Shown here piece after piece: positions 1-9,038 of a stretch of DNA of 64,000 nt. Positions within the stretch are counted from its first letter, which is position 1. Each line of letters starts with the position of its first letter. This DNA is from UBA4744 sp963723165. Lineage in GTDB: Bacteria; Actinomycetota; Acidimicrobiia; Spongiisociales; UBA4744. The stretch spans positions 1 through 64,000 of the forward strand of contig CAVRPP010000011.1 of NCBI GenBank assembly GCA_963723165.1, in the 5' to 3' direction. The translations under genes were made by a program, and so were the position numbers. The notes under the pieces are model-generated. The model ran no database searches and had not been told where the DNA came from. It was given only the letters and a program-made list of their open reading frames with translations.

Positions 1-997
1 TCGGAGCCTGGCTGACCCGGAGGATCTGATCGGTGGAAGCGTCACCGGCGAGATCGGCGGGTGCCTTGCGGCCGTCTGCTCCGGCCCGTGCCTCGGCCGC
101 CCGCTTGGTCGCGTCGTATCCGTCTGCGTCTTGGAGCACCGGGCTGATCATCCGGACCCGATCTACCGCGTCCGACATCGCTGCCGCGTCGGCTTCTTCT
201 CGCGTCTTCTTCCGGCTGGGCGATTCGTCGGGGGGTCCTTCGACGACCAGACCGTGCAGGCGGGCGATGGCCAGCAACTGCAGAGCGAGATAGCCCACCT
301 CCCAGGGGTCCTCGGCCTCCACGGCCTCGTCGAGAAAGGGAGTTGCGTCGGCCAGGGCGCCCGCCACCTGGGGGACAGATCTCCGTTCAAGGGTGTCACG
401 ATCCGCATAGCGGCCGGCCAGCAAGAAACAAGCCAGGGCGAACTGGCCGAGCGGTTTGGCGGTTCCCAGCGCGCCCGGGGTTGCGGCGTTGTACAGGTCC
501 TCGAGGACCGAGCGAGCGCCCTGGTAGCTGCTCATTCCCGAGAATTCCTGACGGGCGTCCTCGAGGGCGAAGAACAGGGTTTCGGCAGCGGGTCCGCCGG
601 TGGTGGCGATGGCGTCCAGCAGGTCGACCTCTGTTTCCGAAGGCGGCACTTGATCGTTGGCAAGCCAGGACACGGGGATCGGTCGCCGGTCCTCGAAATC
701 GGTCGCGATGAGATGCACCACTTCGTGGAGGGCAGAAGCCAGTGCCACTTCTTCGGGCGTCACCGGCGCACTTCTGGAATAGGCCGCCTGGAAGAGGCCG
801 GGGTCGAGCACTACGTCGTCGATACCGGCGGAAGCCTCGGCCCCCAATCTGACCCGCAGCGTGTCGTTCCCGGATAGCGAACGCGCAAACCGGGTTACGG
901 CCGGTGCAACCCGCTGGTAGCGAGCGACTACGGCCTCGATCGCCCGCTCTTCAGGCGGGAGGATCTCCGAGAGAATCGAGTGTTCACGCGAGCGCAT
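1..997 (-). CDS. HEVVH-motif metallopeptidase-like protein (3' end outside window)
   Basis: The minus-strand reading frame is open from an ATG at 997 down to position 1, giving 332 codons without a stop. About residue 91 there is an HEVVH zinc-binding type motif, and about 40 residues further an LEDARQE segment. This HExxH plus ED-R arrangement is seen in CobT/NorD-like proteins that carry a C-terminal von Willebrand factor A domain; that domain would lie beyond the window, so the family call is inference. The gene begins 43 nt after the rhomboid gene ends on the same strand, so the two may be co-transcribed. No signal peptide is visible, so a cytoplasmic location is likely. The exact substrate or partner cannot be read from the sequence. 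Confidence 0.65.
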   Translation of the reverse strand, partial: MRSREHSILSEILPPEERAIEAVVARYQRVAPAVTRFARSLSGNDTLRVRLGAEASAGIDDVVLDPGLFQAAYSRSAPVTPEEVALASALHEVVHLIATDFEDRRPIPVSWLANDQVPPSETEVDLLDAIATTGGPAAETLFFALEDARQEFSGMSSYQGARSVLEDLYNAATPGALGTAKPLGQFALACFLLAGRYADRDTLERRSVPQVAGALADATPFLDEAVEAEDPWEVGYLALQLLAIARLHGLVVEGPPDESPSRKKTREEADAAAMSDAVDRVRMISPVLQDADGYDATKRAAEARAGADGRKAPADLAGDASTDQILRVSQAP

Positions 998-1039
998 AAC
1001 CAGTGAGTCTCCCACAGAAGACGGCTTTGCGTGGCCGGG

Positions 1040-1858
1040 TTAGACGATGAGCAGTGCGATCAGAACTGCCATCGCGCCGACCGCCAGGGCGCCGGCGGTC
1101 CGCAGATTGGTGGCGCGAGCGTCGCGGCCCGGGAGGCGCTGCCAGGCCGTAACGATCAAGAGTCCGGCTACCAAACCGCCGACATGCGCCTCCCAGGCGA
1201 TGCGGGCGACGAACAGGGGGAGTGCCAGGTTGATGCCGAGCAGAATTGCCAGGCGTTGGAAGAGGGCCCGCCCTGCCGGGGTATGACGCTGACTGTAGGT
1301 CGCTCCGATCCACGCTCCGAAAAGCCCAAAGATGGCCCCGGAGGCACCAACTGCGACACCGCCGGCGCCGGAAACCAGATACGCCGCACTCCCGGCCAGG
1401 GCGGCGGACAGGTACATCGCTGCGAATGGCATGGCGCCCATTTGGCGTTCGATTTGTGGGCCGAAGAGGTAGAGGGCATACATGTTGAACCCGATATGCA
1501 TGATGTCGGCGTGCAGGAAGGCGGCGGTGAGCATCCGGTACCACTCGCCGTCCAGAACCAGCTGGTTGATCTGGCCGAATCTGATCGTCAATTCGGTCCG
1601 TCCCGTCAGGTAGGCGACCAGGAAGATCCCGATGTTCAGGTAGAGGATGGTCCGGGTAACGGGAGTCGGTCGATTGAGCTGTTGACGGGCGTTGATGACC
1701 TTGTGCCGCCCGGTCGGTTTGGCGCATTCCGGGCACTTCTGCCCGACGGGAGAGTCCTGCGAACACTCGACGCAGATGGGCCGCCCACAGGTCGAGCACG
1801 ACAGGCCGGTAGCCCTATCCGGATGCCGGTAGCAGGTAGTGACGGTGGCTTCGTCCAT
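1040..1858 (-). CDS. Rhomboid-family intramembrane serine protease with N-terminal zinc-binding B-box-like domain
   Basis: The 272-aa protein starts with a Cys/His-rich segment (CYRHPDR, CSTCGRPIC, CPEC) that resembles a B-box type zinc finger, followed by about six membrane segments. The rhomboid core is clear: HIGFNM in the first conserved block, the nucleophile motif GASGAIFG, and the catalytic histidine in EAHVGG. It should cleave transmembrane substrates inside the cytoplasmic membrane; substrates are unknown. There is no Shine-Dalgarno sequence, but TAAGGT lies 8 nt before the ATG, fitting a leaderless transcript. The start is divergent from the M16 peptidase gene with about 70 bp between the two ATGs, so the promoters are back to back. 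Confidence 0.93.
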   Translation of the reverse strand: MDEATVTTCYRHPDRATGLSCSTCGRPICVECSQDSPVGQKCPECAKPTGRHKVINARQQLNRPTPVTRTILYLNIGIFLVAYLTGRTELTIRFGQINQLVLDGEWYRMLTAAFLHADIMHIGFNMYALYLFGPQIERQMGAMPFAAMYLSAALAGSAAYLVSGAGGVAVGASGAIFGLFGAWIGATYSQRHTPAGRALFQRLAILLGINLALPLFVARIAWEAHVGGLVAGLLIVTAWQRLPGRDARATNLRTAGALAVGAMAVLIALLIV

Positions 1859-1931
1859 AGGCCACCACCTTATCCGGCTTGTAGCATTGTTTCGTGCGGT
1901 CGCAACGCCCGCCCGGCCCTATCATCCGCCC

Positions 1932-3182
1932 ATGCATTTTGATCTCACGACCCTTCCAACCGGCCTGAGGGTCATAACCGAACCGGTTGCCGGGGTTCGA
2001 TCGGCGGCAGTGGGATGCTGGGTAGACACCGGAACCCGGGATGAAGCCAACTCAGAAGCCGGCGCTTCCCACTTCCTCGAACACCTGCTCTTCAAAGGCT
2101 CCGAGCAACTCTCTGCCCGGGAGATCTCGGAGCGCTTTGACGCGATGGGAGCGCAGTCCAACGCCTTTACCTCGAAGGACTACACGTGCTACTGGGCGCG
2201 GCTGCTTGACGACGACCTCGAAGAAGGACTAGTTCTGCTTGCCGAGATGCTGCAGCAGCCGGCCTTCCGGTCCGCCGAGATCGATTCCGAGCGGCAGGTA
2301 GTCATCGAAGAGATCAACATGAACGAAGACGATCCCGGCGACCTGGCCCATGAGGAGTTCTTCCAGGCCGTCTTTGCGGGGCATCCACTGGAGCGACCGG
2401 TCCTCGGGACGCGATCGTCGGTAACGGGCATGACGCGAGACGACTTGGCCGGGTACTGGAAACGCCGTTACCAGGCTGCTTCTGCCGTCCTGGCGGTGGC
2501 CGGCAGCGTCGATCATGCAGAGGTTGTCGATTTGGCTTCCCGTCACTTCGGAACCTGGAATGGCGACGAGGTCGACCATGAACTCGCTCCGCTGGAACCC
2601 CGACCGCACGCACGGGTAGTGAACCGTTCAACCGAGCAGGCCCATCTGGTCATCGGGGGCAGCGGATTGATTCGCGGTGACGAGCGGCGGTTCTCTTTCG
2701 AGGTCCTGAACCATGTGCTCGGCGGAGGATTGTCTTCCCGCCTCTTCCGGGTTATTCGCGAAGAACGAGGCCTCGCCTACGCGGTATATAGCTTCCGGGC
2801 GCCCTACGCCGATGTCGGAGCCTGGGGCATCTACGCCGGTACTACCCCTTCCCAAGCCCGCGCGGTGCTGGATTTGATCCGCACGGAGATCAATGAGTTA
2901 ATCGCAGGAGGGGTGACGGTCGATGAACTCGAACGGGCCAAGGGCAACATGCGGGGCAGCATGGCGTTGGCGCTCGAGGATCCGAATAGCCGGATGATCC
3001 GGTTGGGTCGGGATGAGCTCACCGGCATGGAGCATCTTTCGGTTGACGAGAAGTTGAAGCGGATCGAAGCGGTGACGGTGTCCGAGGTGCGGGAGGTCGC
3101 CGAAACGGTGCTGAGTGGGCCCAAAGTCATCGGAGCGGTCGGCCCGTTTGAAGACGTCGAGTTCGAGGAGTTCCTCACATGA
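1932..3182 (+). CDS. M16 family zinc peptidase (processing-peptidase/insulinase-like)
   Basis: A 416-aa protein with the inverted zinc motif HFLEH (HxxEH) near residue 51 and the downstream E of the M16 family (EEINMNEDD region). A conserved substrate-binding block GGGLSSRLF lies near residue 270, typical of M16 peptidases of the mitochondrial-processing-peptidase beta/YmxG type. The frame stays open upstream to 1839, but the ATG at 1932 is preferred because homologues start close to the phrase LPTGLRV and because TATCAT sits 6 nt before it, suggesting a leaderless mRNA. Its stop overlaps the start of dapB by 4 nt (ATGA), so both are translated from one mRNA. Actinobacterial homologues often sit near the dap and RNA-decay genes. 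Confidence 0.92.
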   Translation: MHFDLTTLPTGLRVITEPVAGVRSAAVGCWVDTGTRDEANSEAGASHFLEHLLFKGSEQLSAREISERFDAMGAQSNAFTSKDYTCYWARLLDDDLEEGLVLLAEMLQQPAFRSAEIDSERQVVIEEINMNEDDPGDLAHEEFFQAVFAGHPLERPVLGTRSSVTGMTRDDLAGYWKRRYQAASAVLAVAGSVDHAEVVDLASRHFGTWNGDEVDHELAPLEPRPHARVVNRSTEQAHLVIGGSGLIRGDERRFSFEVLNHVLGGGLSSRLFRVIREERGLAYAVYSFRAPYADVGAWGIYAGTTPSQARAVLDLIRTEINELIAGGVTVDELERAKGNMRGSMALALEDPNSRMIRLGRDELTGMEHLSVDEKLKRIEAVTVSEVREVAETVLSGPKVIGAVGPFEDVEFEEFLT

Positions 3183-3940
3183 TTCGAGTAGGCGTTTCCG
3201 GAGCCGACGGTCGTATGGGCCGGCTGGTCGCGACCAGCATCGAACAGATGTCGGAATTCGAGCTGGCCGGGCTGTTCGATGCCGCCGGAGCGGGCGAGCA
3301 GCTTGCCGGATCCGAGATTTCCGAGGATGCGGCTGCCCTGGACGGGTGCGACGTCGTGGTGGAGTTCACCAATCCGGATGTGGTGATGGAGAATCTGGCT
3401 CGCTGGCGGTCGGGGGGTAGCCACGTGGTGGTCGGCACCTCAGGTTTCTCGGCCGATCGTCTGGCTGAGGTGGCCGATTTGTTTGGCAGCGGCCCACCAA
3501 ATTGCCTGATTGCTCCCAATTTCTCAATTGGGGCCGTTCTCATGATGCGGTTCGCCGAGCTCGCCGCTCCCCACTTCTCTGCCGCCGAGGTCGTTGAACT
3601 GCACCATGATCGGAAGGCCGACGCGCCCAGCGGTACGGCAACCAGCACGGCCGAGCGGATCAGTCGCGCCAAGCCGGATCAAGAACGGGCGGTCGTCTCG
3701 GTCGAACTGGTTGAGGGCGCCCGGGGGGCGTCCGTCGGAGGGGTGCCGGTCCACGCGGTGCGGCTTCCCGGCCTGGTCGCTCACCAGGAGGTACTCCTCG
3801 GCAACGAGGGCGAGTGGCTGACCATCCGGCACGACACCACCGACCGGACGGCCTTCATGGCCGGGGTATTGCTGGCGGTCCGCAACGTGGCGGGACTGCC
3901 GGGACTCACGGTCGGGATCGAGGGCCTGCTCGGGTTGTGA
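3179..3940 (+). CDS. dapB: 4-hydroxy-tetrahydrodipicolinate reductase
   Basis: The 253-aa protein reduces hydroxy-tetrahydrodipicolinate with NAD(P)H in the lysine/diaminopimelate pathway, feeding both protein and peptidoglycan synthesis. The N-terminus carries the Rossmann motif GADGRMG, and the substrate site appears as ELHHDRKADAPSGTA (catalytic His-His and Lys, about residue 142). The length is normal for the family. It overlaps the M16 peptidase stop by 4 nt. dapA lies 5 kb downstream and dapF 27 kb downstream in the same window, so three DAP genes are near each other but not in one operon. Confidence 0.96.
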   Translation: MIRVGVSGADGRMGRLVATSIEQMSEFELAGLFDAAGAGEQLAGSEISEDAAALDGCDVVVEFTNPDVVMENLARWRSGGSHVVVGTSGFSADRLAEVADLFGSGPPNCLIAPNFSIGAVLMMRFAELAAPHFSAAEVVELHHDRKADAPSGTATSTAERISRAKPDQERAVVSVELVEGARGASVGGVPVHAVRLPGLVAHQEVLLGNEGEWLTIRHDTTDRTAFMAGVLLAVRNVAGLPGLTVGIEGLLGL

Positions 3941-3982
3941 TTTGCATGGCCACCCAGCCGGCACGGGGGAGTTCGGCTTGTG

Positions 3983-3988
3983 TAATCT
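3983..3988 (+). promoter_or_regulatory. Predicted -10 box of a leaderless promoter (SRPBCC gene)
   Basis: TAATCT lies 6 nt upstream of the ATG at 3995, with no Shine-Dalgarno sequence between. The 15-nt context GTTCGGCTTGTGTAA is repeated upstream of ftsK (11601-11615), where TAAAGT precedes the ATG by 9 nt. Both look like sigma-A type extended -10 boxes of leaderless mRNAs. Confidence 0.5.
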
Positions 3989-3994
3989 CCGCGC

Positions 3995-4465
3995 ATGGCT
4001 GATACCTATACCGTCGAACGCATCGCAACCATCAACGCACCGGCTGCGTCCATCTACGCCCACATTGCCGACTTCCACAACTGGACGGCCTGGTCACCGT
4101 GGGACGACCTCGACCCGGACATGGAGCGAACCTATTCGGGTACGGAGTCCGGCGCAGGCGCCACCTATTTCTGGTCGGGGAATCGCAAGGCCGGCGAGGG
4201 CCGCATGGAGATAACAGAAGCTGTCGAGGCCTCCCGGGTCAGTATCGCGCTGGATTTCCTGAAGCCGTTCAAGTCGAGCAGCACCACGACCTTTGACCTG
4301 AAAACGGACGGGGAGGCGACCCGGGTCACGTGGACGATGGTGGGGCCGATGACGCTGATGACGCGCGTCATGAGCATCTTCAAGAACATGGACAAGATGA
4401 TCGGGCCCGATTTCGAAAAGGGTCTGGAGCGGCTCAAGACAGTCGCGGAGCGGCACGACGCCTGA
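3995..4465 (+). CDS. SRPBCC (START/polyketide-cyclase-like) family protein
   Basis: The 156-aa protein has the usual SRPBCC features: an opening VERIATINAPAASIYAHI strand-helix, the W-x-x-W-SPWDD motif around residue 32, and a C-terminal long helix (MIGPDFEKGLERLK). Members bind small hydrophobic ligands or act as toxin-like or cyclase-like proteins; the ligand here is unknown. It is a single gene with its own leaderless promoter, 54 nt after dapB. No signal peptide is visible. Confidence 0.85.
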   Translation: MADTYTVERIATINAPAASIYAHIADFHNWTAWSPWDDLDPDMERTYSGTESGAGATYFWSGNRKAGEGRMEITEAVEASRVSIALDFLKPFKSSSTTTFDLKTDGEATRVTWTMVGPMTLMTRVMSIFKNMDKMIGPDFEKGLERLKTVAERHDA

Positions 4466-4551
4466 GCCACCCGGACTCACCCGGCTCGAGCAAGAGTGCG
4501 GCTGCGGACCCGGGTTCGCGCACGTACGGCTTCCGATAGCCGGTTTCCTGT

Positions 4552-4941
4552 TCAACCGACCGGTTCCACCAGCAAGCTGAAGGCCAGGCCGTAGATCAGG
4601 GCAATGGCGACGATGACCAGGAAGACGGTTGCGTACGCACGCGGCTTCAGATCTTTCCGCGTCGCCCAGCGTGAGGCGACAAAAGCAACCGCCAGCCAGA
4701 GTCCGAAGTCGACCGGCCAGGCCAGGAGAAAGTCGCTACTCGTCGACGACAACAGAGCTCCCAGAACGGTGAAGAAGGCCGACACCGGCAGCGCCGCGAA
4801 TACGATCAAGTAGTTGGGTGGATCCAAGACAAAGAACCCGATCCAGAACCCGAGCGCCACCAAACCGAGCAACACTCCGGCTGCGGCGGCGGCAAGACCA
4901 CACCCCGGCGGTCGGGGTTCGAAGGCAGGCTCAGCGTTCAC
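4552..4941 (-). CDS. Small four-helix membrane protein, unknown function
   Basis: A 129-aa protein read from a GTG at 4941. Four hydrophobic segments are visible (starting near residues 16, 40, 72 and 104), separated by short polar loops; the N-terminal 12 residues are polar and proline-rich. It is transcribed convergently with the SRPBCC gene. I recognise no family. The amino-acid composition and codon use look like the surrounding genes, which supports it being real. Confidence 0.7.
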   Translation of the reverse strand: MNAEPAFEPRPPGCGLAAAAAGVLLGLVALGFWIGFFVLDPPNYLIVFAALPVSAFFTVLGALLSSTSSDFLLAWPVDFGLWLAVAFVASRWATRKDLKPRAYATVFLVIVAIALIYGLAFSLLVEPVG

Positions 4942-5001
4942 GGCGCCGGATAGTAGCTACCGGCAACTTGCAGACTGACGGGGTCTACCGCCCGCTAGTC
5001 C

Positions 5002-7047
5002 TTACGGAGCCCACTCGTCGATCGACATTCCAAGCAGGACCGGCACCTCGTTCTCGTAGGTGAAGAACACGTACCAGGTGAACCAATCCATTCCGCCGTA
5101 TTCAGGGTTGTCACCGGGGTCTTTGACTGCCAGGTAGTGGAGGTTGGTGAATTCGGTCGGGAGGATGGATTCGGCCAACTTGCCGTTCCCGCCGGGGAGC
5201 ACCTCATCGACCACGACCTGCCGGTCTGCGTCGTTCCAGGCATTCAGGAACGAATCGGCCACGCCTTCGGCAAAGGTCAGGTTGGGTGTCTCGTCCGGGC
5301 ACTCTTCGGGAGCGCACCCGTTGCCTGCCCAGACATATAGTGTCGGATCGGTGAGCAAGTCGTCGACGTGAGTGAACGGCTGCGCCCGATCGTGGTGGGC
5401 GACGAAGATTCCTCGCCGACTTGACGCTTCGGTCAGATCGCCGCGACCTGCGAATACAGCCGCCAGTTGATCGACCAGGTCGATCGCGGAGCCTTCCCAA
5501 AACGGGTTCGCGTTCGATTCCGGCTCGGTCAGGTAGTACTCGTTGACCCAGCCGGATCCCCGATCGGTGACGATCTCAACCCAGTGGGACGGACCGACCT
5601 GCGATTCCCGACCGGTGAGAACCACGCCGGTGGTCGTGGGAGGGAGGCCGGCAATGACCTCGTAAGCAATCCCCGGCCCGGACCGTACGTTGAGGACATC
5701 GTCGGCCGCCACCAAGATCACCGAACGTGTTTCGGCCGCTTCGGTCCAGCGCACCAACGTGCCGGGCACCGCTGCCATGAGGGAGAGGCGTCCATCGGTC
5801 AGGACCGGAATGGGCCGGATCCTGGCGACGCCGTCGAAGGGATCGGTCGATGGGTGGAGGATCGAAGGGAGCCGGGTCCACAACCGGGCGTCCGCCGATC
5901 GCCATAGATCTGACTGGGAGTCGCCGGTCACCACACCGACTATCCCCGTTCCGGTGTTGACCAGATCCACTTTCACCCATCCACCGGATGAAGACTCGAG
6001 CGGGAAGGGAGTCTCGATCTGTTCCCACTCCAATCCGTCGAACGATCGCCACAAGTGCAGCGTCTGTCCGCCGTCGTCTTCGAGGTCCATGAGCGCGGCC
6101 ATGAACGATTCGTCACCTACCGCGATCGAGACCAGCATGCGCCATTCGTCGTCGAATTGGTCGCCCACATAGGTCCAGCTATCGCCGTCGGGCGAAAACC
6201 AGAGGTAGGCCGACTGATGAACCGGCCCTGCTACCTCAACGAGGTAGCCGGGCGGACCGACTGCAACGTCACTCGCCCATTCGTTATCGAAATTGGCATT
6301 TGGGAGAGCCTTTGTTGACCAAGACCGTCCGTCGGTGGAACGCCAGACGACCGGTACCGAGAGGAAGCTCTCGTCGCTACCCAGAACGGTCCAGCCGACC
6401 ACGGTGATCTCGTTGGCGTATATGGAAGCCTTCGTGATGGCAGACGTGCCCGGCCATGGTGGCGATTCCGGGGTGGCATAGAGTCCGGCGGGTAGCGCGG
6501 CTGAAGGGTCGCCACCGAGGTACTCGAGATCCCAGTTGACGCCGTCGTTCGAGGTCAGCATGGAGGCCCGGCCCGGTGTCGTAGTCATGTCACCCATCAA
6601 GAAGGCGAGGTAGCGACCGCCGAACCAAACCAGGTCGGTTACTTCGGGAGTGAAGCCGTACTCATCGGGTGGGGTCACGTCGGCGAGCATGGTCTCGACC
6701 CACGTTGTGCCGTCGAAGAACCAGAGACCGTTGGCGGTTGGACTGTCATCAGGACTGAGGGCCCGGTGGCCCAGCACCACTATCCCGGTATCACCCCATA
6801 CGGCGTCGTGAGGATCCACCCCATCGGGCGTCGACCATTCCTGGCGGAGCCAGGTGGTCTCGGTCGGGTCGAGGGTGCCGCCTCTGTCAGTACCCTCGCC
6901 CGGCCCGCCGGGAGCAGTGGTCACCGTGGTTGAAGGCGCGATCACCGTGGAAGAAGTCGTGCTCGTTTCGTCCTGCGAAAGATCTAACGGGCCACAGCCG
7001 GCCACCACAAGCGCCAAACCGATGATGAATGAGATGCTGCGCCGCAT
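5002..7047 (-). CDS. Large secreted lipoprotein with SH3b domain
   Basis: The 681-aa protein begins with a lipoprotein signal peptide (basic MRR, hydrophobic stretch, lipobox VAGC with Cys18) and a Thr/Ser-rich linker to about residue 60. Residues about 60-440 hold repeated W-x-S-x-DG segments (for example SNDGVNW, STDGRSW, SPDGDSW, SFDGLEW) that suggest a beta-propeller made of BNR/Asp-box-like blades. An SH3b-like domain follows near residues 440-510 (VLNVRSGPG … WVNEYYL), as found in wall-binding proteins, and then a C-terminal domain of unknown type. The protein is expected on the outer face of the membrane, attached to lipid. Binding of wall or glycan is inference. It is monocistronic. 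Confidence 0.85.
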   Translation of the reverse strand: MRRSISFIIGLALVVAGCGPLDLSQDETSTTSSTVIAPSTTVTTAPGGPGEGTDRGGTLDPTETTWLRQEWSTPDGVDPHDAVWGDTGIVVLGHRALSPDDSPTANGLWFFDGTTWVETMLADVTPPDEYGFTPEVTDLVWFGGRYLAFLMGDMTTTPGRASMLTSNDGVNWDLEYLGGDPSAALPAGLYATPESPPWPGTSAITKASIYANEITVVGWTVLGSDESFLSVPVVWRSTDGRSWSTKALPNANFDNEWASDVAVGPPGYLVEVAGPVHQSAYLWFSPDGDSWTYVGDQFDDEWRMLVSIAVGDESFMAALMDLEDDGGQTLHLWRSFDGLEWEQIETPFPLESSSGGWVKVDLVNTGTGIVGVVTGDSQSDLWRSADARLWTRLPSILHPSTDPFDGVARIRPIPVLTDGRLSLMAAVPGTLVRWTEAAETRSVILVAADDVLNVRSGPGIAYEVIAGLPPTTTGVVLTGRESQVGPSHWVEIVTDRGSGWVNEYYLTEPESNANPFWEGSAIDLVDQLAAVFAGRGDLTEASSRRGIFVAHHDRAQPFTHVDDLLTDPTLYVWAGNGCAPEECPDETPNLTFAEGVADSFLNAWNDADRQVVVDEVLPGGNGKLAESILPTEFTNLHYLAVKDPGDNPEYGGMDWFTWYVFFTYENEVPVLLGMSIDEWAP

Positions 7048-7456
7048 GAAGAACCTTTCGTTTGCCTGTGATCAGACTGCCGGTCCCGCATCACACCACA
7101 GCAACGAGCAGGTAACGATCCTGTAACGGTTCTCCGCTGGGCTGGCTCGCTTACGCGTAGGTCTTGGTCTGTAGGCCCCGGCGTGATTGTCAACGCAACT
7201 GATCCGGCCCGAGGAGGGGCAAGCGCAGCCTCGGGAGGTTTGCCACGAACGCGCAATCGGCAACCTCGACCTGCCGGTAGGCACTCAATTTGCCGAGGTG
7301 CCGCTCAACGCCGGTGTCCGGGTGAAGCTATCCCCGGGTTCGGACGTCTGTTTTGGCTTTTCGCACTACGAACTCGCGGATTTGTCCCTCCCGGAGTTCC
7401 GGCCCACCGTCCGGTACTTGGGTCGTGACGAGAGGGAGGTAGCGTCTTCCGGACTG
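7048..7456. other. Intergenic region with one weak ORF
   Basis: This stretch lies between the starts of the SH3 lipoprotein (leftward) and the 3' end of the cyclophilin gene. The only candidate is a plus-strand frame 7187-7525 (112 codons, TTG start, no Shine-Dalgarno) whose last 23 codons are antisense to the cyclophilin gene. Its composition is protein-like, but there is no recognisable motif, so it is not called as a gene. No repeat or hairpin is obvious. Confidence 0.4.
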
Positions 7457-7963
7457 CTAGCTCTCGCTAATCGTGACCGACCGGATGACGGCATCATCGA
7501 CGGGTTTCTCACCCCGCAGCTTTGATCCGGCGATGGCATCTACGGCGTCCATGCCGTCGGTTACCTCACCGAAAATGGTGTACGAGTGGGGGAGGCCGAC
7601 GTTGTCCAGGCAGATGAAGAACTGGCTGCCGTTCGTATTGGGGCCTGCGTTGGCCATGGCCACAGTGCCGCGTGAGTACGAACGCGGCTTGTCGAGCTCG
7701 TCCCGGAAGGTATAGCCGGGACCGCCACGGCCCGTCCCGGTCGGGTCGCCGCCCTGAATCACGAAACCCGGCACCACGCGATGGAAGATGACGCCGTCGT
7801 AGAAGCCTTCTCTGGTCAAGAACACGAAGTTGTTGACCGCCTGGGGTGCATCTTCGGCGAAGAAGCTGATCGAGATCTCCCCGTGGTTGGTTTCGAGGGT
7901 CGCCGAGTACGTCTTGGCGAGATCGATATCGAGTGACGGGGGAGTGGAATACTGCTTGGCCAT
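7457..7963 (-). CDS. Peptidyl-prolyl cis-trans isomerase (cyclophilin)
   Basis: The 168-aa protein is a single-domain cytoplasmic cyclophilin. Signature blocks are present: FHRVVPGFVIQGGDP (active-site Arg and Phe), ANAGPNTNGSQFFI, and the tail segment HSYTIFGEV. It catalyses proline isomerisation during folding. The start at 7963 has a good ribosome-binding site (AGGAAAGG). It lacks a signal peptide. It lies next to the thioredoxin-TPR gene, which is also a folding/redox factor, on the same strand but 122 nt away. Confidence 0.95.
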   Translation of the reverse strand: MAKQYSTPPSLDIDLAKTYSATLETNHGEISISFFAEDAPQAVNNFVFLTREGFYDGVIFHRVVPGFVIQGGDPTGTGRGGPGYTFRDELDKPRSYSRGTVAMANAGPNTNGSQFFICLDNVGLPHSYTIFGEVTDGMDAVDAIAGSKLRGEKPVDDAVIRSVTISES

Positions 7964-8085
7964 GTGGTGCCTTTCCTGAGATGGATGGCGGTCAGGTTAC
8001 CGGACCTGCGGCGGTGGGCCGGGAGGCTGGTTTGCGCGCATCGTCGCAGACCACTTGTGCGTGACTGCGACCTAGGAAGACTTGA

Positions 8086-8925
8086 CTAGAAAATGGCGCT
8101 GGCGAGACGGCGGCGGTAGGCGATCGTCAGTTCATGTTCGGGTCCAATGACCTCGAACACATCCAGCATCGCCCGACGGGCCTCGTCCCGGGTCTCTCCG
8201 CCCCGGGCCACTGCTTCCAGCAAGACTTCCAGTGACGCCTCGAACTGATGGTCGGCCGCCAACGCCTTGCCCAATTCGATCCGGATCGGATCACTATCGG
8301 GATCTGCCGCCAGCTTGGCCTGCAAATCCGGGATCCCGGCAGTGTCGATTGTGCCCATCCGGGCAGCAGCTAGGAGTCGCTCGATGTCCTGGGTAGGGGT
8401 GAGCGAACCGAGGAGGTCCAGAGCTTCTTCATTCTTCTCTGCGTCGATGAGCAGCGTGGCCAAACCGACCGCCGCTTCGACATGGTTGGGGTCAATCGCC
8501 AGGGCTTCTCGAAGGTCGCGCTCGGCGGTGGCCGTATCGCCGTCGTCGAGCAGATCGCCGGCGGTCGCGACCAGCAGGTCGGCCTCTGACGGCACAATCT
8601 CGCGTAACCATTGCACAACGTTGGGTTCGGGCAACGCCCCGGTGAACTGGCTCACCGCCACGCCGCCCCTGAATCCAACCACCGTGGGGATTCCCTTCAC
8701 ACCGAACCGGCCGGCCAGTTCCTGATTGGTGTCCACGTCCACCTTGGCCAGCTCAAACTCGCCTTCGAATTCTCCGGCGAGTTTCTCGAGAAGTGGTCCG
8801 AGGACTTTGCAGGGCCCGCACCAGGCGGCCCAGAAGTCCACAACGACCGGCACTTCCTTGCTGCGCTCGACTACCTCGCGTTGAAACGCGGCGGTGTCGA
8901 CATCTTTGACGAAGGTCATAGTCAT
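8086..8925 (-). CDS. Thioredoxin-tetratricopeptide protein (CnoX/YbbN-like)
   Basis: The 279-aa protein joins an N-terminal thioredoxin domain (residues about 5-110, active site WCGPCK) to a C-terminal region of helical TPR-like repeats (about 115-279). This is the architecture of the E. coli chaperedoxin CnoX/YbbN, which holds unfolded or oxidised clients and hands them to chaperonins. Unlike E. coli CnoX, which has a degenerate SXXC site, both redox cysteines are present, so disulfide exchange should be possible. Two in-frame ATGs (8925 and 8919) could serve as start. Confidence 0.9.
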   Translation of the reverse strand: MTMTFVKDVDTAAFQREVVERSKEVPVVVDFWAAWCGPCKVLGPLLEKLAGEFEGEFELAKVDVDTNQELAGRFGVKGIPTVVGFRGGVAVSQFTGALPEPNVVQWLREIVPSEADLLVATAGDLLDDGDTATAERDLREALAIDPNHVEAAVGLATLLIDAEKNEEALDLLGSLTPTQDIERLLAAARMGTIDTAGIPDLQAKLAADPDSDPIRIELGKALAADHQFEASLEVLLEAVARGGETRDEARRAMLDVFEVIGPEHELTIAYRRRLASAIF

Positions 8926-9038
8926 GGTCGTTCAGGATACTTGGTGCCCGCCCTTTCTCATCAGCCGGGGGTGGCGGCGTTCCCGACTGATAATCGACCT
9001 AGGATTCAGCCAGAGAACCCACACAGGAGGCAGGCGTC

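Noticed and set aside
131..877. 248-codon plus-strand frame at the left edge
   Set aside because: It is antisense to the HEVVH protein frame, which has normal composition and a family-like motif; the plus frame is rich in Gly, His and Arg and has no motif.
7187..7525. 112-codon frame between the SH3 lipoprotein and cyclophilin genes
   Set aside because: TTG start, no ribosome-binding site, overlaps the cyclophilin 3' end in antisense and shows no motif; left uncalled although its composition is acceptable.
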